Notes under the pieces: model-generated
Databases searched by the model: none
Seen by the model: the letters and a program-made list of their open reading frames with translations, nothing else
What the model was told of the DNA's origin: nothing
Shown: positions 46,053 to 56,240 of the stretch, one piece after another
Numbering within the stretch: position 1 is the stretch's first letter
Layout: every line of letters begins with the position of its first letter
Source of the DNA: Pectobacterium carotovorum
GTDB lineage: Bacteria > Pseudomonadota > Gammaproteobacteria > Enterobacterales > Enterobacteriaceae
NCBI GenBank assembly: GCA_016415585.1
Contig: CP066552.1
Span: forward strand, 4,526,001 to 4,590,000
Direction of reading: 5' to 3'
Length of the DNA: 64,000 nucleotides
Translations under genes and position numbers: made by a program

Positions 46053-46262
46053 TCAGTCGCTCCCAGCCGGTTCTTTTAATTCGTCGAGCAGCGGCCAGCG
46101 AGCCATCATTTGTCTGAGACGCGCCTGACGAGCGATATCGATATAGTTTATTTCAGGTAAAGAAAACGCCTGACTGAGAACTCGTAGATCGTCATCGGTT
46201 CTTGCATTTTCGGTAAAATTGGCGCGAGTGCTGGTATCTATACGAGCCGTTTCGTTATTCAT
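46053..46262 (-). CDS. bcsR: BcsR, small cellulose synthase regulator
   Basis: A 69-residue protein. The ATG at 46262 has AGAGG six bases upstream; the longer frame upstream is not family-like. The C-terminal half, LSQAFSLPEINYIDIARQAR and RWPLLDEL, aligns with E. coli BcsR (KQAFSLPDIDYADIS, RWPLLAEF). BcsR pairs with BcsQ to stabilise the complex. It is the first gene of bcsRQABZC, divergent from bcsE. Confidence 0.9.
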   Translation of the reverse strand: MNNETARIDTSTRANFTENARTDDDLRVLSQAFSLPEINYIDIARQARLRQMMARWPLLDELKEPAGSD

Positions 46263-46584
46263 CCCATGCCTCTGAAATAGGCTATCCACTATCATTGAGA
46301 AAGAAGAACATCTGAATGGCAGATGAGGTGCTTCTTTTTGCACCCATAACAGGCAGTCTGGCAGATGAAAGGTTACGCCTCTGCTGCCTTTAATCAGGAG
46401 TAAGGTGTGCCAATTAACTATAGCAATGAATTTATGATTGCAATGTGAATAGCCAAAAATAGTAATGAGCTGATTTATCAAAGGATAGGAATAATTCATG
46501 GCGGACAGTTGTGATCCCGCAAGGGGCTGCTAGAGTTTATTTTGACTGGTGGATTGCCGCCATTAACGAAAAAGAAATCAGTCT
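46263..46584. other. bcsR-bcsE divergent promoter region
   Basis: These 322 bp separate the two halves of the cellulose cluster. The part next to bcsE is AT-rich. The promoters of both operons must lie here; I see no perfect palindrome or recognisable operator. Confidence 0.5.
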
Positions 46585-48174
46585 ATGAAGCAGAACTTTT
46601 CATTAGGTATTCGTCACCTTTGGGATGAGCTGGCTACGCTCCAGCAGGCTGGCTTTTATTGGGTTAATGTTGACCGACAAGTTGATGCCGCATTATTTTG
46701 CCAACAAGTCATGCACAGCCAAAATAACGATGCGAGAGTGGCGTTAATCGGCTGTGGAGAACGATCTGATGCGCTACTGACAGCGTTATTTACTGCCGAA
46801 AAAAATCCTGCCGCTTGCTATTCACTTCCAGAAAATAAAGCCGCGTTGCTGAATTTAACCGATGATTTAATGCGTGCATTGCGCCCCAAAAACCGTCTAT
46901 TGGTGCTTTATGCTCCGGCCAGCCTGTGGCGGGATATTTCGCCGGAAAGGCTCCAGCGTTGGGTGGATGATACGGCGGCATGGCTGCATCAACGCCAGTG
47001 TACGCTGGTGGTTATTAGCCACAGCAGCGGCGTCACCCGCTTGAGGAATATGCTGATTTCTCAACATCGCGGGCTCTACGGTTTGTCTAGCCTGCAATGG
47101 CAACAGGATCGCGCGCAGTATCTGGTGTCATGGTGGGCAACGGAAAGAGGCGTACGGGCGAATAAGGTGCAGATGCTGCAATCCGACAGTGACGGGTGGC
47201 ACATGCTGAAGGAAGAGGAGCTAACCCTCACGCCGTCTCTGGATGATGATGGGCTGTTCCTGATGGAAAAGAGCGTGATGGAAGGCGCGCCTGCGCTGTC
47301 AGAAAACTGGCAACTACTCGACGACAACGCCATTTTGGTACAAACCGGCATGCTGACGAACTCGGCTACCCTCGTTTTTGCGCTCAATCAGACCAGTCAG
47401 GTGGATACGCTTGCCAAGCAGGTGCATAGCCTGCGCCGTCAGCGTGGTGAATTGCTGAAGATTGTGGTGCGGGAAATGAAGCCTTGCCTGCGCGCCAGCG
47501 ACGAGCGTCTGTTATTGGCATGCGGCGCGAATAGTATTGTCTCCCATGCCGAGCCGCTATCCCGTTTTCTGGCGCGGATTGAAAGCGTGCAGGGGCAGCG
47601 CTTTACCAAGCATGTTCCTGTCGATGTCGAGGTCTTGCTAACCACCATGCGACCGTTGCAAATTAAGGGTTACCAGCTTCCAGAGACATTTCGGCAGTCT
47701 GTCAAGATGTTGATTGATAGCACGCTAATGCCGGAAGGCAGCAAAGGGGTACTGGTTGCATTGCGCCCCGTGCCAGGAGTACGGGCGGCACAGGCGTTGA
47801 CACAGTGCACGCTGCGACGTTTTGGCGATGTCGTCACGATCGCACAGGGCCGCCTGTTTTTGTTCCTGTCCAATTGCCGTCTGAATGAGCTGGATATCGC
47901 GTTGAAATCCATCTTCCGCCTGCCGGTGGATGAAATGTTCAGTAATCGAATTGTGTGGTCACAAGATTTACAAATTCTGGCGGAGATCAAATCGTTGGTG
48001 CAGGACAGCACCTCTGGGCAGGAACAGCAGATTAATGATTATGCTCAATTGCAGCAGACTGAGTCTGCACCGCGCAGCCAGACGCCACGGCGCGAGCCTA
48101 TTGCTATTAGTTTACTAGAACCCGATTTACTGAAACCCGACTCACTGGCTCGCGTACCGGGAGAACCGTCGTGA
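46585..48174 (+). CDS. bcsE: BcsE, c-di-GMP-binding cellulose regulator
   Basis: A 529-residue cytoplasmic protein with a degenerate receiver/NTPase-like N-terminal half and a C-terminal GIL (GGDEF I-site-like) domain. The I-site-like RxxGD motif reads RRFGD near residue 410 in the segment CTLRRFGDVVTIAQGRLFLF. In E. coli BcsE binds c-di-GMP and the BcsQ-BcsR complex and maximises cellulose output. Ribosome-site quality is poor (only AGAAA). The stop overlaps the bcsF start region. Confidence 0.93.
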   Translation: MKQNFSLGIRHLWDELATLQQAGFYWVNVDRQVDAALFCQQVMHSQNNDARVALIGCGERSDALLTALFTAEKNPAACYSLPENKAALLNLTDDLMRALRPKNRLLVLYAPASLWRDISPERLQRWVDDTAAWLHQRQCTLVVISHSSGVTRLRNMLISQHRGLYGLSSLQWQQDRAQYLVSWWATERGVRANKVQMLQSDSDGWHMLKEEELTLTPSLDDDGLFLMEKSVMEGAPALSENWQLLDDNAILVQTGMLTNSATLVFALNQTSQVDTLAKQVHSLRRQRGELLKIVVREMKPCLRASDERLLLACGANSIVSHAEPLSRFLARIESVQGQRFTKHVPVDVEVLLTTMRPLQIKGYQLPETFRQSVKMLIDSTLMPEGSKGVLVALRPVPGVRAAQALTQCTLRRFGDVVTIAQGRLFLFLSNCRLNELDIALKSIFRLPVDEMFSNRIVWSQDLQILAEIKSLVQDSTSGQEQQINDYAQLQQTESAPRSQTPRREPIAISLLEPDLLKPDSLARVPGEPS

Positions 48175-48392
48175 TGAACCTGATTGATATCGTTCAACTG
48201 GTGCTATTAAGCGCGGTCATCTTCTTCACACTTGGCTATTTGGCGCACCGTGTGATTCCCCACTGGCTTCAGTATTGGAAAAATAGGCTATTGTCGCCGC
48301 GCTACCTGAAGCCTGCGCGTGTCTGGATGCGTAGTGCTTCTTCAACAAAGACGGTCTCAATCCAGCCGACTTCAGCAGAGACTAAAAAATAA
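48171..48392 (+). CDS. bcsF: BcsF, small membrane protein of cellulose modification
   Basis: A 73-residue protein with one N-terminal helix (IVQLVLLSAVIFFTLGYLAH) and a basic cytoplasmic tail, about ten residues longer than E. coli BcsF. It begins GTGATG, with the bcsE TGA nested inside. E. coli BcsF also begins with two Met. It recruits BcsE to the membrane and acts with BcsG. Confidence 0.9.
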   Translation: MMNLIDIVQLVLLSAVIFFTLGYLAHRVIPHWLQYWKNRLLSPRYLKPARVWMRSASSTKTVSIQPTSAETKK

Positions 48393-48393
48393 A

Positions 48394-50055
48394 ATGGACG
48401 ACAAATCACGTAAGCAGCAACCGCATACGCAACAACAGCAGAATATATGGCGCTACTGGCGTGGGCTCGGTGCCTGGAATGTGTATTTCCTGCTGAAATT
48501 TGCCCTGTTATGGTTTGGCTACCTGAATTTTCATCCGCTGCTTAATCTGGTGTTTCTGGCGTTTTTGCTGTTCCCGATTCCCAACGTTACGCTGCACCGC
48601 TGGCGTCATATTATCGCCATCCCGCTCGGTATCGGGCTGTTTTACCACGATACCTGGCTGCCGGGCATCAACAGTATTCTCAGTCAGGGGTCACAGGTTG
48701 CGGGCTTTAGCGCCGCCTATTTGCTGGAGCTGTTCAATCGCTTTATTAACTGGCAAATGGTTGGGGCGGCGGCGGTCATTATCGTGGCCTATCTGTTCTT
48801 CGCGCAGTGGATTCGTATTACGGTGTTTACCGTAGCGGCGCTGGCGTGGTTAAACATCGTCAATCTGGCAGGCTCGGCGGTATCGCTGATGCCAGCGATA
48901 TCAACGGCATCAACATCGTCAGCGGCGTCGTCCCCAACGGGCGGAGACGCTGCGTTACCCGAGGCCACCTTACCGCCAACGAACGCGAACCTGACGGCTT
49001 ATCTGGACCAGTTTTATACACGAGAAAAAGCACGAACCACGGCATTCCCGGCTACATTGCCGCAGGATGCGCAGCCTTTTGACCTGCTGATTATCAATAT
49101 CTGTTCGCTGTCATGGTCGGATCTGGAAGTGGCGCAGTTGGAAAACCATCCGCTGTGGAAGAAGTTCGATATCCTGTTCCGTGAGTTTAACTCTGCCACT
49201 GCGTATAGCGGGCCTGCATCCATTCGCCTGCTGCGCGCAAGCTGCGGCCAGCAGTCCCACACCGATTTGTATCAGCCAGTGAACCAGCAGTGTTACCTGT
49301 TCAGTAATCTGGTGAAGCTGGGCTTTGAAGAGCAACTGATGCTCGACCATTCCGGCGTCTTTGGGAATTACCTGCGTGAGGTGCGTGAAGAGGGTGATAT
49401 TCAGATCCCGATGCTGTCGCAGGAGGGCATCAGTCACCAGATTACGTCGTTCGACGGCGAGCCAATTTATAACGATCTGGAGCTGTTAAATCGCTGGTTG
49501 GGCGAACGGGGTAAAGCGATGACGACGCGTAACGCGACCTTCTTTAACCTGATTCCACTCCATGACGGTAACCGCTTTGTGGGTACGAACCAGTCGGCAG
49601 ACTATGCACCACGCGCGAAAACGCTGTTTGACCAACTGGATACGTTTTTTGATGAGTTGCAAAAATCCGGCCGCAAAGTCATGGTGATTGTGGTGCCGGA
49701 GCACGGCGCGGCGCTGGCTGGGGATAAAATGCAAATGTCCGGGCTGCGCGATATTCCTAGCCCGAGTATCACGCATATTCCGGTCGGTGTGAAACTGTTT
49801 GGCCTACAGGCGCCGCATCAGGGCGACGCGCTGGAGATTACGTCTCCGAGCAGCTATCTGGCGATTTCAGAACTGGTGGCTCGGATGGTGGACGGCAAGG
49901 TGTTCACCGCGCCTTCTGTTGACTGGCAAACGCTGACGAACGCACTGCCGCAAACGGAAGCGATCTCGGAAAATGAGAACGCTATCGTGATGCAATATCA
50001 GGGAAAACCTTACATTCGCCTGAACGGCGGAGACTGGGTGCCTTACCCACAATAA
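48394..50055 (+). CDS. bcsG: Cellulose phosphoethanolamine transferase BcsG
   Basis: A 553-residue inner-membrane enzyme that decorates cellulose with phosphoethanolamine. The ATG at 48394 lies one base after the bcsF stop. Four hydrophobic helices fill about residues 30-175. The periplasmic alkaline-phosphatase-like domain has CSLSWSDLE, the nucleophile region AYSGPASIRLLRASCGQ, and the metal-site stretch VVPEHGAALAGD. Presence of bcsEFG with bcsRQ marks a type II E. coli-like cellulose system, so pEtN-cellulose is expected. Confidence 0.95.
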   Translation: MDDKSRKQQPHTQQQQNIWRYWRGLGAWNVYFLLKFALLWFGYLNFHPLLNLVFLAFLLFPIPNVTLHRWRHIIAIPLGIGLFYHDTWLPGINSILSQGSQVAGFSAAYLLELFNRFINWQMVGAAAVIIVAYLFFAQWIRITVFTVAALAWLNIVNLAGSAVSLMPAISTASTSSAASSPTGGDAALPEATLPPTNANLTAYLDQFYTREKARTTAFPATLPQDAQPFDLLIINICSLSWSDLEVAQLENHPLWKKFDILFREFNSATAYSGPASIRLLRASCGQQSHTDLYQPVNQQCYLFSNLVKLGFEEQLMLDHSGVFGNYLREVREEGDIQIPMLSQEGISHQITSFDGEPIYNDLELLNRWLGERGKAMTTRNATFFNLIPLHDGNRFVGTNQSADYAPRAKTLFDQLDTFFDELQKSGRKVMVIVVPEHGAALAGDKMQMSGLRDIPSPSITHIPVGVKLFGLQAPHQGDALEITSPSSYLAISELVARMVDGKVFTAPSVDWQTLTNALPQTEAISENENAIVMQYQGKPYIRLNGGDWVPYPQ

Positions 50056-50390
50056 TGTCATCCCATCATGTTATCGGGCAGGCGAGAATCCTGCCCGATT
50101 CCCTTGTCTGTTCCCCGAATGACCGCGCTAGCTTATGCAGGGGATATCCCCTATTCTGAGGCCGCGTTACCGCTGTTGCCAAAGGTAGCCTAGGATTAAG
50201 ATGAAATCCCCCGAACATCAGCAGAAAACAGCGTTAAGGCGGCGATAAGCTGCCTTATACTATTTGCCGCGTGTAAATCGCGTTGCTGGGTGTAACGCGT
50301 GCGCATTTTTCGCGTTGTGTATTGCTCACCTGTTTGTGGTTTGGTGAGCCAGGTATTCAGGTCTGCATAAAAGGTTGACGGAGAAAGCGC
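50056..50390. other. bcsG-pdeK spacer with bcsEFG terminator
   Basis: This 335-bp gap starts with an ATCGGGCAGG/CCTGCCCGAT hairpin (50073-50099), the likely end of bcsEFG although the following T run is poor. The remainder is GC-moderate and holds the promoter of the next gene. No coding frame is supported. Confidence 0.55.
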
Positions 50391-51575
50391 TTGCGGCTCA
50401 GACGTTCATTAACGATTAAACAGATGACAGCCGTGTCAGCCGTGGCACTGGTGACGATCAGTCTGTTTATCGTCATACAGCTCTTTCACTTCGTTCATCA
50501 GCGCCGTGAAGATTATGCCAAGCAGTTGGAGAGCATCGCGTATTCCGTGCGCCAACCGCTGACGGATGCGGTGTTACAAGGGGAAGTGCAGCGGGCGGGC
50601 AATATTCTGGATAGCCTATTACCGGTTGCTTTTCTGAGCCGGGCAGATGTGCTGCTGCCGGATGATTTCCAGACGCTACACGCGAATTTCCCGAAAGAGC
50701 GTCCGGTGCCAGACTGGATCGCACGGGTCTTTAAGCTGCCTATCCGCATCTCTATTCCGCTCTATTCCCCGCCGCAGACGCAGTATTCGGCTCCGCTGGC
50801 GCATCTGGTGTTGCAGGCGGATTCCTACCGGATGTATCAATTTATCGTCAGCACCTTTTCAACCATGCTGGCGACGTATCTGCTGCTGGCGCTGATTATG
50901 TCGATCGCCATTACCTGGTGCATTAACCGCCTGCTGATACACCCACTGCGTGGGATTATTGTCGAGTTACAGAATCTACCGCCGGACGACATGCTCCACC
51001 GTCAACTTACGCTGCCGCCCTGGCATCAGGACGATGAGCTGGGCGCGCTGGTACGCAGCTATAACCGCAATCAACAACTGCTGGCGCAGTCGCTTTCTGC
51101 CGGAACGGAAGGGGCTGGGCTGTCGGACAAAGCGCACTTCATGCGACGCCTTGAACAGCGTCTGGCCGATGCCACACCGTTCAGTCTGCTGGTTTTCGGG
51201 CTTGATTCGTCCGCCAGCAAGCAGGGCAAGGTAGACATGCTGGCGAAGCAGCTCAGCGCGGCGATTGAAGAACAGAACGAGGCAGAGCTCATCTATCTGG
51301 CGCGTCTCGACTGTGATGAGTTCGCTATCATCGGGAAACCGCTGCAATCCGCCGGACAGGCGCAAGATTGGGCGCAAAACGTGATGTTGGCGATTAATTC
51401 ACCCTTTTTGCCTGCGGGCTCCCAGCCGGCGCGGGCTGTCAGCGTGGGTATCCTCACCATTACCGACCCTCGACCCGAGGAGGCGGCGCTGCTTTTATCA
51501 CAGGCACGTTTTGCTATGCAGCTGGCACGGCGTGATAAAAAATGCGGAATTCATCAATTCACGGTGCCTTCCTGA
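50391..51575 (+). CDS. PdeK/YhjK (HmsP-like) homologue lacking the EAL domain
   Basis: A 394-residue membrane protein. It starts at a TTG with GGAG seven bases upstream; its first residues (MRLRRSLTIKQM) match E. coli PdeK (MRVSRSLTIKQM). TM1 is about 13-33, followed by a periplasmic sensor, TM2 about 157-180, and a HAMP domain around NRLLIHPLRGIIVELQNLPP. A degenerate GGDEF domain has LDCDEFAIIG in place of the active motif. The full-length family continues with an EAL phosphodiesterase domain of about 250 residues. Here translation ends at FTVPS and no EAL coding follows in any frame of the 319-bp gap. It therefore cannot hydrolyse c-di-GMP itself, unless it acts as a sensor or decoy. Location beside bcs and dctA matches E. 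coli. Confidence 0.85.
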   Translation: MRLRRSLTIKQMTAVSAVALVTISLFIVIQLFHFVHQRREDYAKQLESIAYSVRQPLTDAVLQGEVQRAGNILDSLLPVAFLSRADVLLPDDFQTLHANFPKERPVPDWIARVFKLPIRISIPLYSPPQTQYSAPLAHLVLQADSYRMYQFIVSTFSTMLATYLLLALIMSIAITWCINRLLIHPLRGIIVELQNLPPDDMLHRQLTLPPWHQDDELGALVRSYNRNQQLLAQSLSAGTEGAGLSDKAHFMRRLEQRLADATPFSLLVFGLDSSASKQGKVDMLAKQLSAAIEEQNEAELIYLARLDCDEFAIIGKPLQSAGQAQDWAQNVMLAINSPFLPAGSQPARAVSVGILTITDPRPEEAALLLSQARFAMQLARRDKKCGIHQFTVPS

Positions 51576-51585
51576 GTATTCATAG

Positions 51586-51607
51586 GTAACGTAAATGTTA
51601 CTTTTTA
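51586..51607 (+). terminator. Terminator after the pdeK-like gene
   Basis: GTAAC-GTAAAT-GTTAC is followed by five T residues, 10 bp after the stop. A second CCCCG/CGGGG hairpin follows at about 51633-51647. Confidence 0.55.
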
Positions 51608-53183
<1,576 letters not shown>

Positions 53184-53226
53184 TTCCAACGTGTAGTCAT
53201 CGTTCCGGTATCGTTTTCTAAATCAG

Positions 53227-53262
53227 TTCCCCACGGCGCTAACGCCCGTGGGGAATTTTTTT
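53227..53262 (+). terminator. dctA terminator
   Basis: TTCCCCACGG pairs perfectly with CCGTGGGGAA across a 9-nt loop and is followed by seven T residues, 44 bp after the dctA stop. A strong intrinsic terminator. Confidence 0.9.
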
Positions 53263-53542
53263 GTCTGCCAACACGTCGAACCAAACTGTTTCCCTTCCTT
53301 TTCTTACCCGCCATTAAACGTAAAAATATTGTTAAATATGACTATTTTTACCTTTTTTGCAGATTATTTCGTCTTCTGGAGTGACATAGACAAAAGCGCG
53401 CGGTCTAAGGGAATGGTACACTTCGCGTCTTCAATTTTTTCCGTGATATATCCACGAGAGTGTGCGGTGGCAGACGCAAGGCCACCATAATGATCAACAA
53501 TAACCACATTATTATGTTGGATAGCTATTAGTAGGGGTTCAC
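53263..53542. other. Spacer upstream of yhjJ
   Basis: About 280 bp of AT-rich DNA between the dctA terminator and yhjJ. A GTAGGGG-type ribosome site lies just before yhjJ. I see no other feature. Confidence 0.5.
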
Positions 53543-55060
53543 ATGCAGGGCACCAAAAAGGCGCTTTTCGTTGGTGGTTTGTTGCTGGCCGTGGTCAGCA
53601 GCGGCGTGCAGGCTGAAGCACTACAGCCCGATCCTGCCTGGCAGCAGGGTAAACTTGATAATGGTTTTACCTGGCAGTTATTAACCACGCCACAGCGCCC
53701 CGGCGATCGGGTTGAGCTGCGTCTGGTTGTTAATGCTGGGTCGCTGCTGGAAAACGCGCAGCAGGTAGGCTTTGCCCATTTTCTTCCCCGTCTGGCCTTA
53801 GCGCCCGGCGATAAGCTGTCTGCCGCCCAGCGGCCTTCTATGTGGATGCGGGATGCTAACAGCTCACGCGTCCTGCCTCCGGTCATTGTCTCGTATGACT
53901 TCACATCGTATAACCTGAGTTTGCCGAATAATCGCCCTGAACTGCTGAAGGAAGCGCTGACGTGGCTTTCGGAAAGCGCAGGGCAGATGACGTTCGATGA
54001 AAAAAGCCTACAGGCTGCGTTGAAGGTGCCCGATCAGGTGGCAACCTTTCCGGTTAACCCACAAGATCCGAGCTGGCGCTATCGCCTGAAAGGCTCACCC
54101 CTGCTGGCGCACGATCCTGCTCAGGACGTCAAACCGCCGTTGAATGGCGAGCAGCTCCAGCAGTTTTATAAAACCTGGTATACGCCAGATGCGATGACGC
54201 TCTACATCGTCGGTCATGTAGATAACCGCAGCGTGATCGAGCAGATCGGGAAAGTCTTCTCCCTGCTGGAAGGGAAACGTGAAGCGCCAGCGCCGTTGCC
54301 GACATTAAGCCCGCTACCGCCGCAGGCGATCAGCCTGATGAATAACAACGTCCAGCAGGATACGCTGTCGCTGATGTGGGATGCCCCGTGGCACCCGATT
54401 CGTGAATCGCAGGCGTTGGTTCGCTACTGGCTGGGCGATATGACGCGGGAGGCGATGTTCTGGCACCTACAGCAGGTGCTGGAGAAGAGCTCGCTGAAGA
54501 GCAATAACCTCCGCTTCGACTGCAATGTGTTTTATACCCGTTCTCAGTGTGCGATTCATATGGATGTACCGAATAGCGACGGTGTTGAACCGGGCGTGAC
54601 GTTTATGGCACGTGAGCTGGCGACGCTGCGTGAAAAAGGGCTGACACAGCAAGAGTTTGATGCACTGATTGCGCGCAAGACGGACGAGCTGAACAAGCTG
54701 TTTGCGACCTATGCGCGTACCAGCACGGACATCCTGATGGATCAGCGGCTGCGCTCTCAGCAGAATGGCGTCGTAGATATTTCTCCCGAGCAGTATCAGA
54801 AACTGCGCCAGACCTATTTGTCCGCGTTGACGCTCGATATGCTGAATCAGGAACTGCACCAGCAGCTGGTACAGGATACAACGCTGATGTTGATCCAACA
54901 GCCCGGTGAACCGGAAGCGAATATGAAGGCGTTGCAAGAAGCGTATAACCGGATTATGACGCCGGTGGCCGAACCGGTTGCCCGCGCTGGGGCAGCGGCA
55001 TCTGAAGGCGCAGTTTCCGAAGAAACAAAACCGCAGGAAACGGCGCCCACCGCACAGTAA
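53543..55060 (+). CDS. yhjJ: M16-family peptidase-like protein YhjJ
   Basis: A 505-residue exported protein related to zinc peptidases of family M16 (pitrilysin). The signal peptide is about residues 1-24 (LFVGGLLLAVVSSGVQA). The metal-binding HxxEH of active members is replaced: the corresponding helix reads VGFAHFLPRLAL, as in E. coli YhjJ. The protein is therefore probably not a functional protease by itself. The second M16 domain ends in a Pro/Ala/Glu-rich tail. It shares a bidirectional terminator with kdgK. It is the E. coli neighbour of both dctA and kdgK, so the assignment is supported by synteny. Confidence 0.88.
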   Translation: MQGTKKALFVGGLLLAVVSSGVQAEALQPDPAWQQGKLDNGFTWQLLTTPQRPGDRVELRLVVNAGSLLENAQQVGFAHFLPRLALAPGDKLSAAQRPSMWMRDANSSRVLPPVIVSYDFTSYNLSLPNNRPELLKEALTWLSESAGQMTFDEKSLQAALKVPDQVATFPVNPQDPSWRYRLKGSPLLAHDPAQDVKPPLNGEQLQQFYKTWYTPDAMTLYIVGHVDNRSVIEQIGKVFSLLEGKREAPAPLPTLSPLPPQAISLMNNNVQQDTLSLMWDAPWHPIRESQALVRYWLGDMTREAMFWHLQQVLEKSSLKSNNLRFDCNVFYTRSQCAIHMDVPNSDGVEPGVTFMARELATLREKGLTQQEFDALIARKTDELNKLFATYARTSTDILMDQRLRSQQNGVVDISPEQYQKLRQTYLSALTLDMLNQELHQQLVQDTTLMLIQQPGEPEANMKALQEAYNRIMTPVAEPVARAGAAASEGAVSEETKPQETAPTAQ

Positions 55061-55092
55061 GTCATTAATCAGTAAATCTTTAATCAGCAAAT

Positions 55093-55120
55093 AGTAAAGG
55101 CCGCGATTGCGGCCTTTACT
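55093..55120. terminator. Bidirectional terminator between yhjJ and kdgK
   Basis: AGTAAAGGCCGC-GATT-GCGGCCTTTACT is a perfect 12-bp stem with a 4-nt loop between two convergent genes. Confidence 0.85.
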
Positions 55121-55140
55121 ATTACCACGCTACGTACGGT

Positions 55141-56073
55141 TTACGCAGGCATTGCCTCAAGCGGGATAATCGCGCCACGGTATTGAATGACCGTGCTGGC
55201 CGTCAGGTGGCCGCGCTGTGCGGCTTCCTGCGTGCTGCCGCCGTTCAGACGTACTGCCAGATAACCTGCGCTGAAAGAGTCGCCTGCGGCGGTGGTATCG
55301 ACCACTTTCTCTTTTGGCAATTTGATCGCGGGAACATCAACCAGCTCTTGTCCGCGTTCAGACACGATGCAGGAATCAGCACCGCGTTTGATGACCACTT
55401 CGTTAACGCCCAAACCGTGCGTCCGGTCCAGCACCGCTTCCAGCGGCTTCGTGCCCCACAGCATGTCTTCGTCATCCAGTGTCAGGAAAGCGATATCGGT
55501 ACAGGACAGGATGTCGGTGTAGGCCTGCTGCGTTTCTTCCTTGCTCTGCCACAGACGTGGGCGATAGTTGTTATCAAAAATCACTTTACCGCCGTTGGCG
55601 CGGCAGGCGCGCAGCAGGGCGAGGAGACGCTGACGGCTTTCGGCGTTCAGAATCGCCAGACTGATGCCGCTCAGGTAGAGATAGTCAAATTGTGCTAGCG
55701 ATTGACCGATTTTTTCTGCTTCCGGGCTGCCCAGCCAGTAGCGGGCAGCAGCATCATTACGCCAATAGTAGAATGTACGCTCGCCGCTATCGTCGGTTTC
55801 AATGAAGTATAAACCGGGTAATTTGTTGTCCAGTCGCTGAATCAGGTCGGTTTTCACCCCTTCTTTTTGCCAGGCAGCCACCATCTCGGTACTGAAGCTA
55901 TCGGTGCCGAGTGCGGTCACGTAATGCACACCCAGCTTATCGGCGTTTACCTGGCGTGCAATGTAAACGGCAGTGTTCAGCGTATCGCCGCCAAATCCAC
56001 GGTTAAGATCCGTGCCCTTCTGCGACAGTTCGATCATGCATTCGCCGATTACGGCAATGTTAGTAGTTGTCAT
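55141..56073 (-). CDS. kdgK: 2-dehydro-3-deoxygluconokinase KdgK
   Basis: A PfkB-family sugar kinase of 310 residues (E. coli 309). It phosphorylates KDG, the intermediate of pectin and hexuronate breakdown, to KDPG for the Entner-Doudoroff aldolase. The start at 56073 (MTTTNIAVIGECMIEL) is chosen from family alignment; an upstream ATG adds 11 non-conserved residues. The PfkB signatures are GGDTLNTAVYIAR near residue 30 and the catalytic-base motif DTTAAGDSFSAGYL near 250. A KdgR operator lies about 105-125 bp upstream of the start, so induction by pectin catabolites is expected, in keeping with a soft-rot lifestyle. Confidence 0.95.
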   Translation of the reverse strand: MTTTNIAVIGECMIELSQKGTDLNRGFGGDTLNTAVYIARQVNADKLGVHYVTALGTDSFSTEMVAAWQKEGVKTDLIQRLDNKLPGLYFIETDDSGERTFYYWRNDAAARYWLGSPEAEKIGQSLAQFDYLYLSGISLAILNAESRQRLLALLRACRANGGKVIFDNNYRPRLWQSKEETQQAYTDILSCTDIAFLTLDDEDMLWGTKPLEAVLDRTHGLGVNEVVIKRGADSCIVSERGQELVDVPAIKLPKEKVVDTTAAGDSFSAGYLAVRLNGGSTQEAAQRGHLTASTVIQYRGAIIPLEAMPA

Positions 56074-56177
56074 CACTTTTGGCCTGTTTGAAAAGGTACC
56101 CTGCACCTGATGTTATTGGGGATAAAAAATGCGGAAATTAACGTCAGTCTCAACATTACGCGAGACTGAGTCAATAG

Positions 56178-56199
56178 CCTTGAAACGATGTTTTATTTT
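56178..56199 (-). promoter_or_regulatory. KdgR operator upstream of kdgK
   Basis: TGAAACGATGTTTTAT at 56181-56196, flanked by A/T, matches the imperfect palindrome recognised by KdgR in Dickeya and Pectobacterium (TGAAAC...GTTTTA/GTTTCA). Its position in the kdgK promoter region fits the known KdgR regulon. Confidence 0.8.
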
Positions 56200-56240
56200 T
56201 TCATGACGCAGATCGGAAAACCAGTGCTTTCACGCTGCTT

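Noticed and set aside
54467..55090. A 207-codon antisense frame over yhjJ and its terminator
   Set aside because: No ribosome site, it crosses the terminator, and its composition is Arg/Gln-rich; not a gene.
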